From NCBI RefSeq assembly GCF_016862195.1, contig NZ_BOMM01000056.1, positions 119,048-183,047 on the forward strand: DNA of 64,000 nucleotides, written 5' to 3'. The notes under the pieces are model-generated. The model was not told where the DNA came from, ran no database searches, and saw nothing but the letters and a program-made list of their open reading frames with translations. Position 1 is the stretch's first letter; every line of letters begins with the position of its first letter. Source of the DNA: Paractinoplanes ferrugineus. Lineage in GTDB: Bacteria; Actinomycetota; Actinomycetes; Mycobacteriales; Micromonosporaceae. Positions 31,921-39,792 of this stretch are shown here, piece by piece. A program made the translations under genes and the position numbers.

Positions 31921-32541
31921 TCAGATCACGCCTTCCCGGGTGGCCACCGCGACGGCCTGGGCCCGGGTGCGGCAGTTGAGCTTGGTCAGCACATCGTGGA
32001 CGACGTTCTTGACGGTCCGCTCGGAGAAGCAGAGGTCTTCGGCTATGCCTCGGGTGTCCATGCCGTCGGCCAGCAGGCGCAGCACCGAGCGCTCCCTCGT
32101 GTTGAGACCGCCGGGGCCGAGGTGGGAGGTCTGGGTGACGTGCAGCAGCAGGCGGGTCAGCATGTCGCCGGGCAGGGCCACGTTGCCGGCGACCACCGAG
32201 CGCAGGCTCGTGATGAGCGCGTCGGCGGTGAGGGTGCTGTGCGGCAGGATCGCGCTCACGCCGGCGTCGACCATCTCGCGGACACTCTGCTCGGTGACCT
32301 CACGAACGGTGGCGACCAGGCGGGTCGGTCGTCCCTCGGCCAGGCGGACGGCTCGGCGCAGGCTGGACGCGCCGTATTCGAAGACCAGGACGTCGAGGTC
32401 GTCGGGGACCGGCTCGGGCGACAGCACGGCGCTCTCCCCGCGCACGACGAAGTCGGCCTGTTGAAGGCAGGCAGCCATGCCACGCCGCACTATGGCGTGA
32501 CTGTCGTCGATCCACACCGTTGGCGGCCGTTGCGAGATCAT
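31921..32541 (-). CDS. LuxR/NarL-type regulator with degenerate receiver
   Basis: Protein of 206 residues. The N-terminal receiver-like fold begins TVWIDDSHAIVRRGMAACLQ with the acidic pair intact, but the phosphoacceptor position reads DVLVFEYGAS, with E55 in place of Asp. The switch lysine is also lost (AILPHSTL). The C-terminal LuxR helix-turn-helix is intact (LNTRERSVLRLLADGMDTRG, then SERTVKNVVHDVLTKLNCRT). It is therefore probably not phosphorylated but responds to another signal or to its own level. ATG at 32541 follows AGGGGGAA; an earlier in-frame start at 32646 is possible. It heads the ATPase/cap operon and is the only DNA-binding protein in the eCIS locus. Confidence 0.85.
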   Translation of the reverse strand: MISQRPPTVWIDDSHAIVRRGMAACLQQADFVVRGESAVLSPEPVPDDLDVLVFEYGASSLRRAVRLAEGRPTRLVATVREVTEQSVREMVDAGVSAILPHSTLTADALITSLRSVVAGNVALPGDMLTRLLLHVTQTSHLGPGGLNTRERSVLRLLADGMDTRGIAEDLCFSERTVKNVVHDVLTKLNCRTRAQAVAVATREGVI

Positions 32542-32670
32542 GCGTTCCCCCTGGTCAGTGCCCCCGGGTCGGAGGAACCGCTCGCCCATGATGGACCGGC
32601 CAAGTCGATCAGAACAATAGCTCTTTCGGCTCTGTCGTTGATCCAACTCTGTTGCCCCTTTCGCTGCCCT

Positions 32671-32698
32671 TTAGTGCAACCCGTTCGGCCCGTATACA
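32671..32698 (+). promoter_or_regulatory. Possible promoter of the peptidoglycan-hydrolase operon
   Basis: TTAGTG (32671-32676) and TATACA (32693-32698) are separated by 16 bp and end about 25 bp before the GTG start. The 181-bp region is visibly AT-richer than its surroundings and also serves the divergent regulator gene. A pattern-only call. Confidence 0.35.
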
Positions 32699-32722
32699 GA
32701 GTGGAATGGCCTGTCTACCCTC

Positions 32723-34378
32723 GTGACCATGCCGAGGTACTCAGCGGAACAGATCTACGGTTTCGCCCGACGGGCGGGCTTCTCGCCGGACGAGTCGGCG
32801 ACGATGACCGCGATCGCGCTCGCCGAGTCCGGCGGCAACAGCAAGGCCCACAACCCGGTCGGTGAGGACTCCCGCGGACTGTGGCAGATCAACGGCCGGG
32901 CGCACCCCGACTTCCTGACCAAATACAACCTGTACGACCCGGTCGACAACGCGAAGGCCGCCTTCGAGATCTCCCACCGAGGTGAGGACGTCTCACCTTG
33001 GACGACCACGCACGGCGGCCTCAGCTCGCGTTATGTTCGATTCAAAGAGGACGCTCAGGCAGCCGCGGTCGCCTACGGTGACGGTGCCGGCCGAGGCATG
33101 TGGACGGGCACCCGCGGCTACGGCGATCACGAGCCGGCGCACGACGGCGACGACCCGGCCGGGGTCGCGCTGCACGACGTCGCCGGCCCGCCGATGACGG
33201 CGATGTCGGCCCAGACCGCTGCGGCGCCCGCCGACAACGCCGCTCTCGACACCTTTATCCGAGTGGCCAAGGCGCAAATCGGCGACCGTTATGTGTTCGG
33301 CGCGGAAGTAAAGCTGAGCGATCCCAATCCGGCGGTTTTCGACTGTTCCGAATTCACCCAATGGGCGGCTTACCAGGCCGGCGAGAAAATCCCCGACGGC
33401 GCCACCGCGCAATATCTGCATTTCAAGGAGAAGGGTCTGCTGATCGATCCGGCGCAGGCCAAGAACACGCCGGGGGCGCTGCTCTTCTCCTTCGACCGCG
33501 AACCACGCGCCGGCGACGGCCGCACCCCCGGCGCGCACGTGGCGATCAGCCTGGGCAACGGCCGGGTCGTCGAGGCCGCCAACCCGCGCGTCGGTGTCCG
33601 CGAGTCCAACGCCGGCAACCGTTTCGAGTTCGCCGCCGTCATCCCCGGCATCTCCGAGGGCACCGCCACCCCGATCGCCAACCCGGTGATGAGCCCGCTG
33701 TCGAGCCTGGTCCCGCAGACCACGGTGCCGCTGCAACCGGAGCCGGTCGCGCTCGGCGGCCCCGACACCGACAACGACGGGCTCAGCGACGCCCTCGAAC
33801 GGCGTTACGGCCTCGACCCGCTGCGCGCCGACACCGACGGCGACAACCTGACCGACGCCCAGGAGCTCGTCACCCATCACACCGACGGGCGCAAGGCCGA
33901 CACCGACGGCGACGGGCTCAACGACGCGTTCGAGCTGGCCCAGGGCCTCGATCCGCGCTCACCCGACTCCGACGCCGACGGTCACATGGACGGCGCGCTC
34001 ACCCCGTTGCAGCAAACCGACACCGACCACGACGGCCTCGACGACAGCCTGGAACAGGTGCTCGGCCTCAACGCCCAGCTGGCCGACTCCGACTCGGACG
34101 GTTTCAGCGACGCCCTCGAATATCACTCGGGCTCGAACCCGCTCGACGCCCACGACAACCCGCTGCTGCACGGCGCCGGCGCGGGCCAGCAGGGCGCGCT
34201 CGGCCAGAACGCGCTGGGCCAGAACGCGCTGGGCCAGAACGCGCTGGGCCAGGATGCTCTGGGCCAGAACGCATTGGGCCAGAACGGATTGGGCCAGAAC
34301 CCGCTCGGGACCGGTGGGGCGCTCGGGACCGCCCAACTCCCCGGCGGTCAGTTTACCGACGTGAACGATCTCCCCTGA
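32723..34378 (+). CDS. Bifunctional peptidoglycan hydrolase with calcium-type repeats, probable eCIS cargo
   Basis: Protein of 551 residues without signal peptide or membrane helix. Region 1 (about 5-125) is lysozyme/transglycosylase-like, with E35 in AIALAESGGNS and SRGLWQING. Region 2 (about 175-315) is NlpC/P60-like, with Cys208 in FDCSEFTQW and His272 in PGAHVAISLGNG, which should cut peptide cross-bridges. Region 3 (about 345-485) has six DxDxDGxxD thrombospondin-3-type calcium motifs (DTDNDGLSDALE, DSDSDGFSDALE). The tail is a LGQNA repeat of 15-bp units. Divergent from the eCIS regulator and lacking a secretion signal, it may be released by, or loaded into, the particle. Start GTG 32723 or ATG 32729. 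Confidence 0.8.
   Translation: MTMPRYSAEQIYGFARRAGFSPDESATMTAIALAESGGNSKAHNPVGEDSRGLWQINGRAHPDFLTKYNLYDPVDNAKAAFEISHRGEDVSPWTTTHGGLSSRYVRFKEDAQAAAVAYGDGAGRGMWTGTRGYGDHEPAHDGDDPAGVALHDVAGPPMTAMSAQTAAAPADNAALDTFIRVAKAQIGDRYVFGAEVKLSDPNPAVFDCSEFTQWAAYQAGEKIPDGATAQYLHFKEKGLLIDPAQAKNTPGALLFSFDREPRAGDGRTPGAHVAISLGNGRVVEAANPRVGVRESNAGNRFEFAAVIPGISEGTATPIANPVMSPLSSLVPQTTVPLQPEPVALGGPDTDNDGLSDALERRYGLDPLRADTDGDNLTDAQELVTHHTDGRKADTDGDGLNDAFELAQGLDPRSPDSDADGHMDGALTPLQQTDTDHDGLDDSLEQVLGLNAQLADSDSDGFSDALEYHSGSNPLDAHDNPLLHGAGAGQQGALGQNALGQNALGQNALGQDALGQNALGQNGLGQNPLGTGGALGTAQLPGGQFTDVNDLP
34198..34312 (+). repeat. 15-bp tandem repeat encoding LGQNA
   Basis: Seven to eight in-frame units of about GCGCTGGGCCAGAAC at the 3' end of the hydrolase gene. 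Later units drift (GGATTGGGCCAGAAC). Encodes a flexible Gln/Asn/Leu/Gly tail. Confidence 0.85.
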
Positions 34379-34397
34379 CCCGGTTGATGCGACCATC

Positions 34398-35456
34398 GTG
34401 GACGTGGAACTGACCTTGCCGGACGAGCCGGTGACGCTCGCCCCCGGCGTACCGACCCGGGTGCCGGTGCAGCTGCGCAACCCCTACGCCGGGTCGCTCG
34501 ACCTGCGTGTCTTCCTGGCTCGCGGACGCGCCGAGCGATGGGCCACGGTCGACCCGGCCGGCCTGCGTCTCGGCCCCGGCGAGACCGCCGAGGTCACCGT
34601 CGTCCTGCGGACGCCGCCCGAGCAGCCGCCCAGTTCCTCCCTCGTCCCGTTCACGGTGCACGCCGAGGAGGCCGCCACCGGCGAACCGGCCGGCTTCGCC
34701 ACCGCGCTGCTCAAGGTCGCACTTCCGGTCCCGGTCACCGGCAAACTGGTGCCGAAAGAGGGACCCTCGCACGAGTACGATCTCCGGCTGGCCAACGACA
34801 CGCGCGTGCAGGCGCCGCTGCGGGTCACGGCCGAACTGGACCCGCCGGCCGGCTCGGTGACGGTCGAACCGGACGCGGTGCTGCTCGACCCGGGTCAGGC
34901 CGCCGTCGTGGCGATCCGGGCGAAACCCCGGCGACCCTTCAGCGGATCGCCGCGCTCCTTCGCCGTCGTGGTCAAGGTCTCCGACGCGTACGATCCGGAT
35001 CGGGAGCCTTTCCTGACCGAAGTGGCCACCGGTAAACGCAAGCCGCGCGTGCCGACCGCTGTGCTCTTCACGACCGCCATCGTCCTGGCCGTCGGTGCCA
35101 GCACGGCGATCCTGCTGACCGGCGACCATGACTTCCTGCCGTTCGGCAAGAAGGCGGCGACGAGCACCACCGCACCCGTCGCCAAGGTGACCATCGGCAA
35201 GCCGTACGCGTTGGTCGATGTCTTCCCGCACAAGGGCGCCGACGGCGGCCGCGGGGTCGCCGACGCCGCCCTCGCCAAGCTCCAAGCCGCCGGCATGCCG
35301 GTGCGGCTCGTCGACAGCCTCGCCTCCGACACGCTGGCCGACGATCCCGACGGCTACTGGGTTCTGCTGCAGGATGGCTTCGGATCGCCGCCGGCTGCCG
35401 AGCAGTACTGCGCGCAGTGGCGTTCGGTGGCACCGAAATGCAAGGTCACGTCCTAG
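34398..35456 (+). CDS. Ig-like, single-TM protein with SPOR-like C-terminus
   Basis: Protein of 352 residues. Two beta-sandwich (Ig-like/NEW3-type) domains occupy about 1-215: LTLPDEPVTLAPGVPTRVPV, then LRLGPGETAEVTVVLRTPP, and LLDPGQAAVVAIRAKP in the second copy. A transmembrane helix lies at about 222-243 (AVLFTTAIVLAVGASTAILL). A C-terminal domain with the alternating pattern of SPOR-like peptidoglycan-binding modules follows (KPYALVDVFPHKGADGG, then DGYWVLLQDGFGSPPAAEQ). With a long N-terminal part before the only helix, the Ig domains should be cytoplasmic and the SPOR-like part outside. It lies 19 bp after the hydrolase and 11 bp before the Hsp70 gene, hence probably one operon. Function unknown. 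Confidence 0.7.
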   Translation: MDVELTLPDEPVTLAPGVPTRVPVQLRNPYAGSLDLRVFLARGRAERWATVDPAGLRLGPGETAEVTVVLRTPPEQPPSSSLVPFTVHAEEAATGEPAGFATALLKVALPVPVTGKLVPKEGPSHEYDLRLANDTRVQAPLRVTAELDPPAGSVTVEPDAVLLDPGQAAVVAIRAKPRRPFSGSPRSFAVVVKVSDAYDPDREPFLTEVATGKRKPRVPTAVLFTTAIVLAVGASTAILLTGDHDFLPFGKKAATSTTAPVAKVTIGKPYALVDVFPHKGADGGRGVADAALAKLQAAGMPVRLVDSLASDTLADDPDGYWVLLQDGFGSPPAAEQYCAQWRSVAPKCKVTS

Positions 35457-35467
35457 GGGGCAGCGCG

Positions 35468-38329
35468 ATGCAGTACGGGTTGGGAATCGACCTCGGCACC
35501 ACCCACACCGCGGCCGCGGTCCGGGCGGAGGGCCGGGTCGAGGTCGTGCGCCTCGGCGGCCGCCGGGCCGAGATCCCCTCGCTGGTCTTCGTCACACCCG
35601 ACGGCGGCCTGCTCATCGGGGACGCCGCCGAACGCCGCGGCGCGGCCGACCCGGCCCGGTTGGCCCGCGAGTTCAAGCGGCGCATCGGCGACCCGGTGCC
35701 GATCCTGGTCGGCGGCACGCCGTTCTCGGCACACGCCCTCACCGCGAAACTGCTGCGCTACGTCCTCGACACCGTCACCCAACTGCAGGACGGGCCGCCC
35801 GCCGCGATCACCGTGACCCACCCGGCGAACTGGGGCCCCTACAAACGCGAACAGCTCGACCAGGCGATCAAGCTGGCCGACGCCGGCCCGGTCGTCTTCC
35901 GCAGCGAACCCGAGGCGGCCGCACTCCAGCACGCCACCGCCCGGCGCATCGCCCCCGGCGAGACCGTGGCCGTCTACGACCTCGGCGGCGGCACCTTCGA
36001 CGTGGCCGTGCTGCGCCGCGACGGCGACGGCTTCGTGCTGCTCGGCGAGCCCGAGGGAGTCGAGCAGCTGGGCGGCATCGACTTCGACGAGGCGGTCTTC
36101 GGCCACGTCCTCGAGGTGCTCGGCGACAAGGCCCAACTCGACCCGGCCGACCCGGACGCGGTGTCGGCGCTCGCCCGCCTCCGCCGCGACTGCGTCGAGG
36201 CGAAAGAGTCGCTGTCCTTCGACACCGAGACGATGATCCCGGTGGCGCTGCCCGGCATGCACACCCGGGTACGCCTCAACCGCTCCGAACTCGAGTCGAT
36301 GATCGCCCCGTCCCTCGCCGACACCATCTCAGCCACCCATCGCGCGCTGCGCTCCGCCGGCGTGGCGCCCGCCGAAGTGAACGCGTTCCTGCTGGCCGGC
36401 GGTTCCTCCCGCATCCCCCTCGTCTCCGAGCTGCTGTCCACCGAGTTCCAGCGCCCGGTCGTGGCCGACCCCCATCCGGAACACAGCATCGCCATGGGCG
36501 CGGCGGTGGCCACCTCCGTCGTCATCGGCGGCGCCTCCCCCTTCTCCGCCGCCGTCCCCCCACCCCGCACCCCCGAGCCCCATGGCAGCCACTCGGCCGC
36601 CTCCTCCCCGCGGCGCGGCGGCCCACCCGCCGGCGTAGGAGCGGCCATCCCCGGAGCGGCCGGCCTAGGAGCGGGCATCCCAGGAGCGGGCATCCCAGGA
36701 GCGGGCATCCCAGGAGCGGGCGGCGCGGGAGCGGGCGGCGCGGGAGCGGGCGGCGCGGGAGCGGGCGGCGCAGCCATCCCAGGAGCAGCCATCCCAGGAG
36801 CAGCCATCCCAGGAGCGGGCGTCCCAGGAGCGGGCGTCCCAGGAGCGGGCGTCCCAGGAGCGGGTGGCGCGGGAGCTGGGGGGTGGTCCGCGGCGGCGAG
36901 CACAGTCAGCAGCGGGAACGCGGCGGTGAGCAGCCCACCCTATGGCGGCAACGAGGCGCCCACCGGCGGCGGCCCAGCCGGCACCGGGATGGGCAGCGGG
37001 ACAGCGGGCGGCGGCAGCGGGACGGCGGGCGGCGGCAGCGGGACAGCGAGCGGCGGCAGCGGGACAGCGGGCGGCGGGGGCGTCGCCTACTCGCGGGGGT
37101 CGGCGGCGGTACCGGGGACTGCGCCGGCTCCGGGCACGGCTCCGACAGCGCTGGGCGCAGGAAACGGAGCAGGAGGCGGCACGGGATCAGGGGCGCCGGT
37201 CGCGCTTGCGCAGACGGCTGTGGTGGGAGCGGTGCCGGTTTCCGGGGGCGGCGCTCCGGGCGTACCGCAAGAGGCTCGGCCCTGGCCGCCGCCTCCGTTG
37301 CCGGGCGCACCGAAGCGCAACCTGTCCAAGGTCCTGATGGTCGGGGCCCTGGTGGTGGCCGTGATCGCGGGCGGAACCACGGCGGGGCTGATTCTGCTCA
37401 ACAAGGGTGATGACAAGGCTGACAAGAAGGACACCGCGGCGACGGCGCCGCTGGTGACCGCTTCGGCGGTGGCGAGCGCGCCGGCGTCGCAGGCGGTTGT
37501 CGATCCGCTGGCGCCGCCGACCGACACCATGCTGATTCGGGTCGACAGTCCGCAGGCCGGGTCGGAGGAGCGGAACTCGAAGATCTACACGCTCAAGCCC
37601 GGCGAGGATGCTCGCACGCTGCTGCCGAACAGCACGGTGGGCGACGCCCTGCCGAAATGGTCGCGCGACCGCAATCAGATCGCGATCACGCACGTCGACG
37701 GTGACCACGTGTCGATCGACATCATGAACGCGGACGGCTCCGGGCGGCATCGGGTGGCCGACGACGCGGGGGGCCGGGTGGCGTGGTCGGCCGACGACAA
37801 GAAGATCGCGTTCATCAAGGAGTTCGCCGGGATCAAGCAGATCGCGGTGCTCAACCTGGTGACCAACGAGCTGAAGCAGCTGACCCGCTCGTCGCTGGAG
37901 AAGGACGACGCGATGTGGTCGCCGGACGGCAAGTCGATCCTGTACTGGCTCAACAAGGGTGGGGTGCGGCAGATCTACGAGCTGACCGTGGCCAACCCGA
38001 AGGAGCCGGGCCGGCAGATCACCAAGGCGTCGCTGGGGCAGACGAACGACCCGGTCTACTCGCCGCGTGGCGATCAAGTGCTGTTCACGCTGGCCAAGGA
38101 CGGGACGTCGGACATCTGGCTGGTCAACACCGACGGTTCGAACCCGCACCGGGTCACCTCGAACCCGGCAATCGAGATGGACCCGACGTTCTCCCCGGAC
38201 GGGGCGTGGTTCGCGTTCGTGCGGCTGGCCGGTGACCGGCCGACGGTCGTGATCCAGCGGTCGACCGGCACCGGCGAGCGGGTGCTGACGAAGGCGGGGG
38301 CGCGGGAGGCTCACCCCTGCTGGTTCTGA
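35468..38329 (+). CDS. Hsp70-type ATPase fused through a membrane helix to a TolB-like propeller
   Basis: Protein of 953 residues. Residues 1-365 are an actin-fold Hsp70 ATPase: phosphate-1 loop YGLGIDLGTTHTAAAV, phosphate-2 VYDLGGGTFDVAVLR near 173, adenosine motif FLLAGGSSRIPLVSELL near 308. The Hsp70 substrate-binding domain is absent. Instead there is a Pro/Gly/Ala linker (PGAGIPGAG repeats, about 390-600), a transmembrane helix at about 622-644 (VLMVGALVVAVIAGGTTAGL) and a C-terminal beta-propeller of TolB/DPP-IV-type blades (WSADDKKIAFIKE, YSPRGDQVLFTLA, FSPDGAWFAFVRL). The ATPase should be inside and the propeller outside. ATG 35468 is 11 bp after the preceding gene. Role unknown; a link between cytoplasmic ATP use and an envelope sensor is inferred. 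Confidence 0.85.
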   Translation: MQYGLGIDLGTTHTAAAVRAEGRVEVVRLGGRRAEIPSLVFVTPDGGLLIGDAAERRGAADPARLAREFKRRIGDPVPILVGGTPFSAHALTAKLLRYVLDTVTQLQDGPPAAITVTHPANWGPYKREQLDQAIKLADAGPVVFRSEPEAAALQHATARRIAPGETVAVYDLGGGTFDVAVLRRDGDGFVLLGEPEGVEQLGGIDFDEAVFGHVLEVLGDKAQLDPADPDAVSALARLRRDCVEAKESLSFDTETMIPVALPGMHTRVRLNRSELESMIAPSLADTISATHRALRSAGVAPAEVNAFLLAGGSSRIPLVSELLSTEFQRPVVADPHPEHSIAMGAAVATSVVIGGASPFSAAVPPPRTPEPHGSHSAASSPRRGGPPAGVGAAIPGAAGLGAGIPGAGIPGAGIPGAGGAGAGGAGAGGAGAGGAAIPGAAIPGAAIPGAGVPGAGVPGAGVPGAGGAGAGGWSAAASTVSSGNAAVSSPPYGGNEAPTGGGPAGTGMGSGTAGGGSGTAGGGSGTASGGSGTAGGGGVAYSRGSAAVPGTAPAPGTAPTALGAGNGAGGGTGSGAPVALAQTAVVGAVPVSGGGAPGVPQEARPWPPPPLPGAPKRNLSKVLMVGALVVAVIAGGTTAGLILLNKGDDKADKKDTAATAPLVTASAVASAPASQAVVDPLAPPTDTMLIRVDSPQAGSEERNSKIYTLKPGEDARTLLPNSTVGDALPKWSRDRNQIAITHVDGDHVSIDIMNADGSGRHRVADDAGGRVAWSADDKKIAFIKEFAGIKQIAVLNLVTNELKQLTRSSLEKDDAMWSPDGKSILYWLNKGGVRQIYELTVANPKEPGRQITKASLGQTNDPVYSPRGDQVLFTLAKDGTSDIWLVNTDGSNPHRVTSNPAIEMDPTFSPDGAWFAFVRLAGDRPTVVIQRSTGTGERVLTKAGAREAHPCWF
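36668..36868 (+). repeat. 15-bp tandem repeats in the Hsp70-fusion linker
   Basis: About thirteen in-frame 15-bp units alternating GGAGCGGGCATCCCA, GGAGCGGGCGGCGCG, GGAGCAGCCATCCCA and GGAGCGGGCGTCCCA. They encode PGAGI/AGAGG repeats. A second, different repeat block (AGCGGGACAGCG-type) follows at about 37000-37080. Confidence 0.85.
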
Positions 38330-39792
38330 ACCAGCAGGCCTTCGCAGCTGCGGGCGACCGCGCGGGCGGCGTTCTTCAGCTCGCGCGGGGAGAACGGGTG
38401 CTCGGCGATGTTCTGCCAGCGGGCCAGGGCCTCGCGGGCCTCGGCCGCGATGCGTCCGGCGGCGGCGTCGGGGGGCAGACCCAGGCGGTGGTACGCGGCT
38501 CCGCCCGAGCCGCCGAGCAGGGCGTCCATCTCGGTGAGCTGTTCGTCGGTGCCGGGCAGGCGACCCGATCGCAACTGGTGCAGCAGGCGCAGCTCGACGA
38601 ACTCGTGGGCGCTCGCCCGGATCCGCTCGGCCTCGCCGGCCAGCGGTGCGCCGGACCCCGACGAGCCGGCCGGCGCTGAGCCGGACCCGGGTGAGCCGGC
38701 CCCGGGTGAGCCGGCCAGGATGCACTCGTCCAGGACGGCCAGGGCCGACCGGGCCTTGAGGACTTCGCTGCGGCCGACGAACTGGGCGGTGAAGACCTCC
38801 CGCAGGCGGTCGATGCCGCTGTGCTCGGTGAGTTGCTTCGCCAGCTCGGCCGAGTCCTTGACCACTCGCTCGCGAATCAGGCGGACGGCGAGGCGGACCC
38901 CGAACAATCCGAGGCGGGACAGCACGTGCGCGCGCTGCGGACCCGATGCCGCGAACCGGTCGGCGGTCAGCAGCAGCTCCACGATCCGGTCCATCGGTTC
39001 GGCGGCGACGGCGGCGAGGATCCGGTATTCCTCCTCGCGCAGCGTCGCCCCGGCCGCGCCCAGCAGCCCGGCCACCGGCACGACCACCGGGCACAGCCGG
39101 CGCAGGCGCTCGTCGGTGGCGTAGCGGGCGGCCACCCGGGCCGCCGACTCCATCGCGTCGAGGCGGCAGCCGCCGATCTCGTCCGCCCGGGACAGCACGC
39201 CGACCGCGTTGACCGGGGTGCCGTTGGACAGGCCGTCACCGTGGAACGACTCGAGGAACCGTACGTCGCTGCCGTGCATGTGGCGCAGCAGGTAGATGAC
39301 CGCGTCGGTCTGGGCCGCCCGGTCCCCCTCGGCTTCCAGGAACGCCATCGTCCGCAGCGACACGTCGGTCGACAACGACGCGATGCCGGGGGTGTCGATC
39401 AAAGTGTGCTGACGGAGGCGGCTGCTCGGCACCCGCACTTCCAGGTGCTCGACCTCCTCGGCGGGACGGCCCAGGGAGATCTGGATGGCGCCGTCGCGGC
39501 GGGTGAACGGGCGGGGTTCGGCCGATCCGTCGTTGAGGTGCGCGGTCACGGCGTAGGTGCGGCCGTCGGCGTACCAGGTGACGATGCGGGTGCACTCGCC
39601 CGCGTCGGTGGGGGCCAGCTCCTCGCCCACGAGGGCGTTGAGGAGTGTCGATTTGCCGGCCTTGACCTTGCCGGCGATGGCGACGCGGAGCGGCTCGTCG
39701 ACGCGGCGCCGGGCCTGCACCAGCCGCTCGTCGGGGATTTCCGCGATGGCTCGGTCGAGAAGCGCGCGGACCTGGCCGAGGAGGGTGCTCAT
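38311..39792 (-). CDS. Dynamin-family GTPase, IniC-like
   Basis: GTPase of 493 residues, the same length as Mycobacterium tuberculosis IniC. G1 is AIAGKVKAGKSTLLNAL (about 39-55), G2 threonine in CTRIVTWY, G3 LIDTPGIASLS near 131 and G4 VLSRADEIG near 200. Helical stalk-like regions follow. A Gly/Ser/Pro linker (about 362-385) interrupts the C-terminal half. Its start overlaps the stop of the larger dynamin upstream (ATGA), giving a heteromeric pair. The 3' end overlaps the convergent Hsp70-fusion gene by 19 bp. Bacterial dynamins remodel or stabilise membranes. Confidence 0.85.
   Translation of the reverse strand: MSTLLGQVRALLDRAIAEIPDERLVQARRRVDEPLRVAIAGKVKAGKSTLLNALVGEELAPTDAGECTRIVTWYADGRTYAVTAHLNDGSAEPRPFTRRDGAIQISLGRPAEEVEHLEVRVPSSRLRQHTLIDTPGIASLSTDVSLRTMAFLEAEGDRAAQTDAVIYLLRHMHGSDVRFLESFHGDGLSNGTPVNAVGVLSRADEIGGCRLDAMESAARVAARYATDERLRRLCPVVVPVAGLLGAAGATLREEEYRILAAVAAEPMDRIVELLLTADRFAASGPQRAHVLSRLGLFGVRLAVRLIRERVVKDSAELAKQLTEHSGIDRLREVFTAQFVGRSEVLKARSALAVLDECILAGSPGAGSPGSGSAPAGSSGSGAPLAGEAERIRASAHEFVELRLLHQLRSGRLPGTDEQLTEMDALLGGSGGAAYHRLGLPPDAAAGRIAAEAREALARWQNIAEHPFSPRELKNAARAVARSCEGLLVQNQQG

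Noticed and set aside
13544..32541. Interpretation of the tail gene cluster as a prophage
   Set aside because: Capsid, portal, terminase, integrase, holin/endolysin and att-like repeats are absent, whereas DUF4157, DUF4255 and the AAA+ ATPase, which are eCIS hallmarks, are present.
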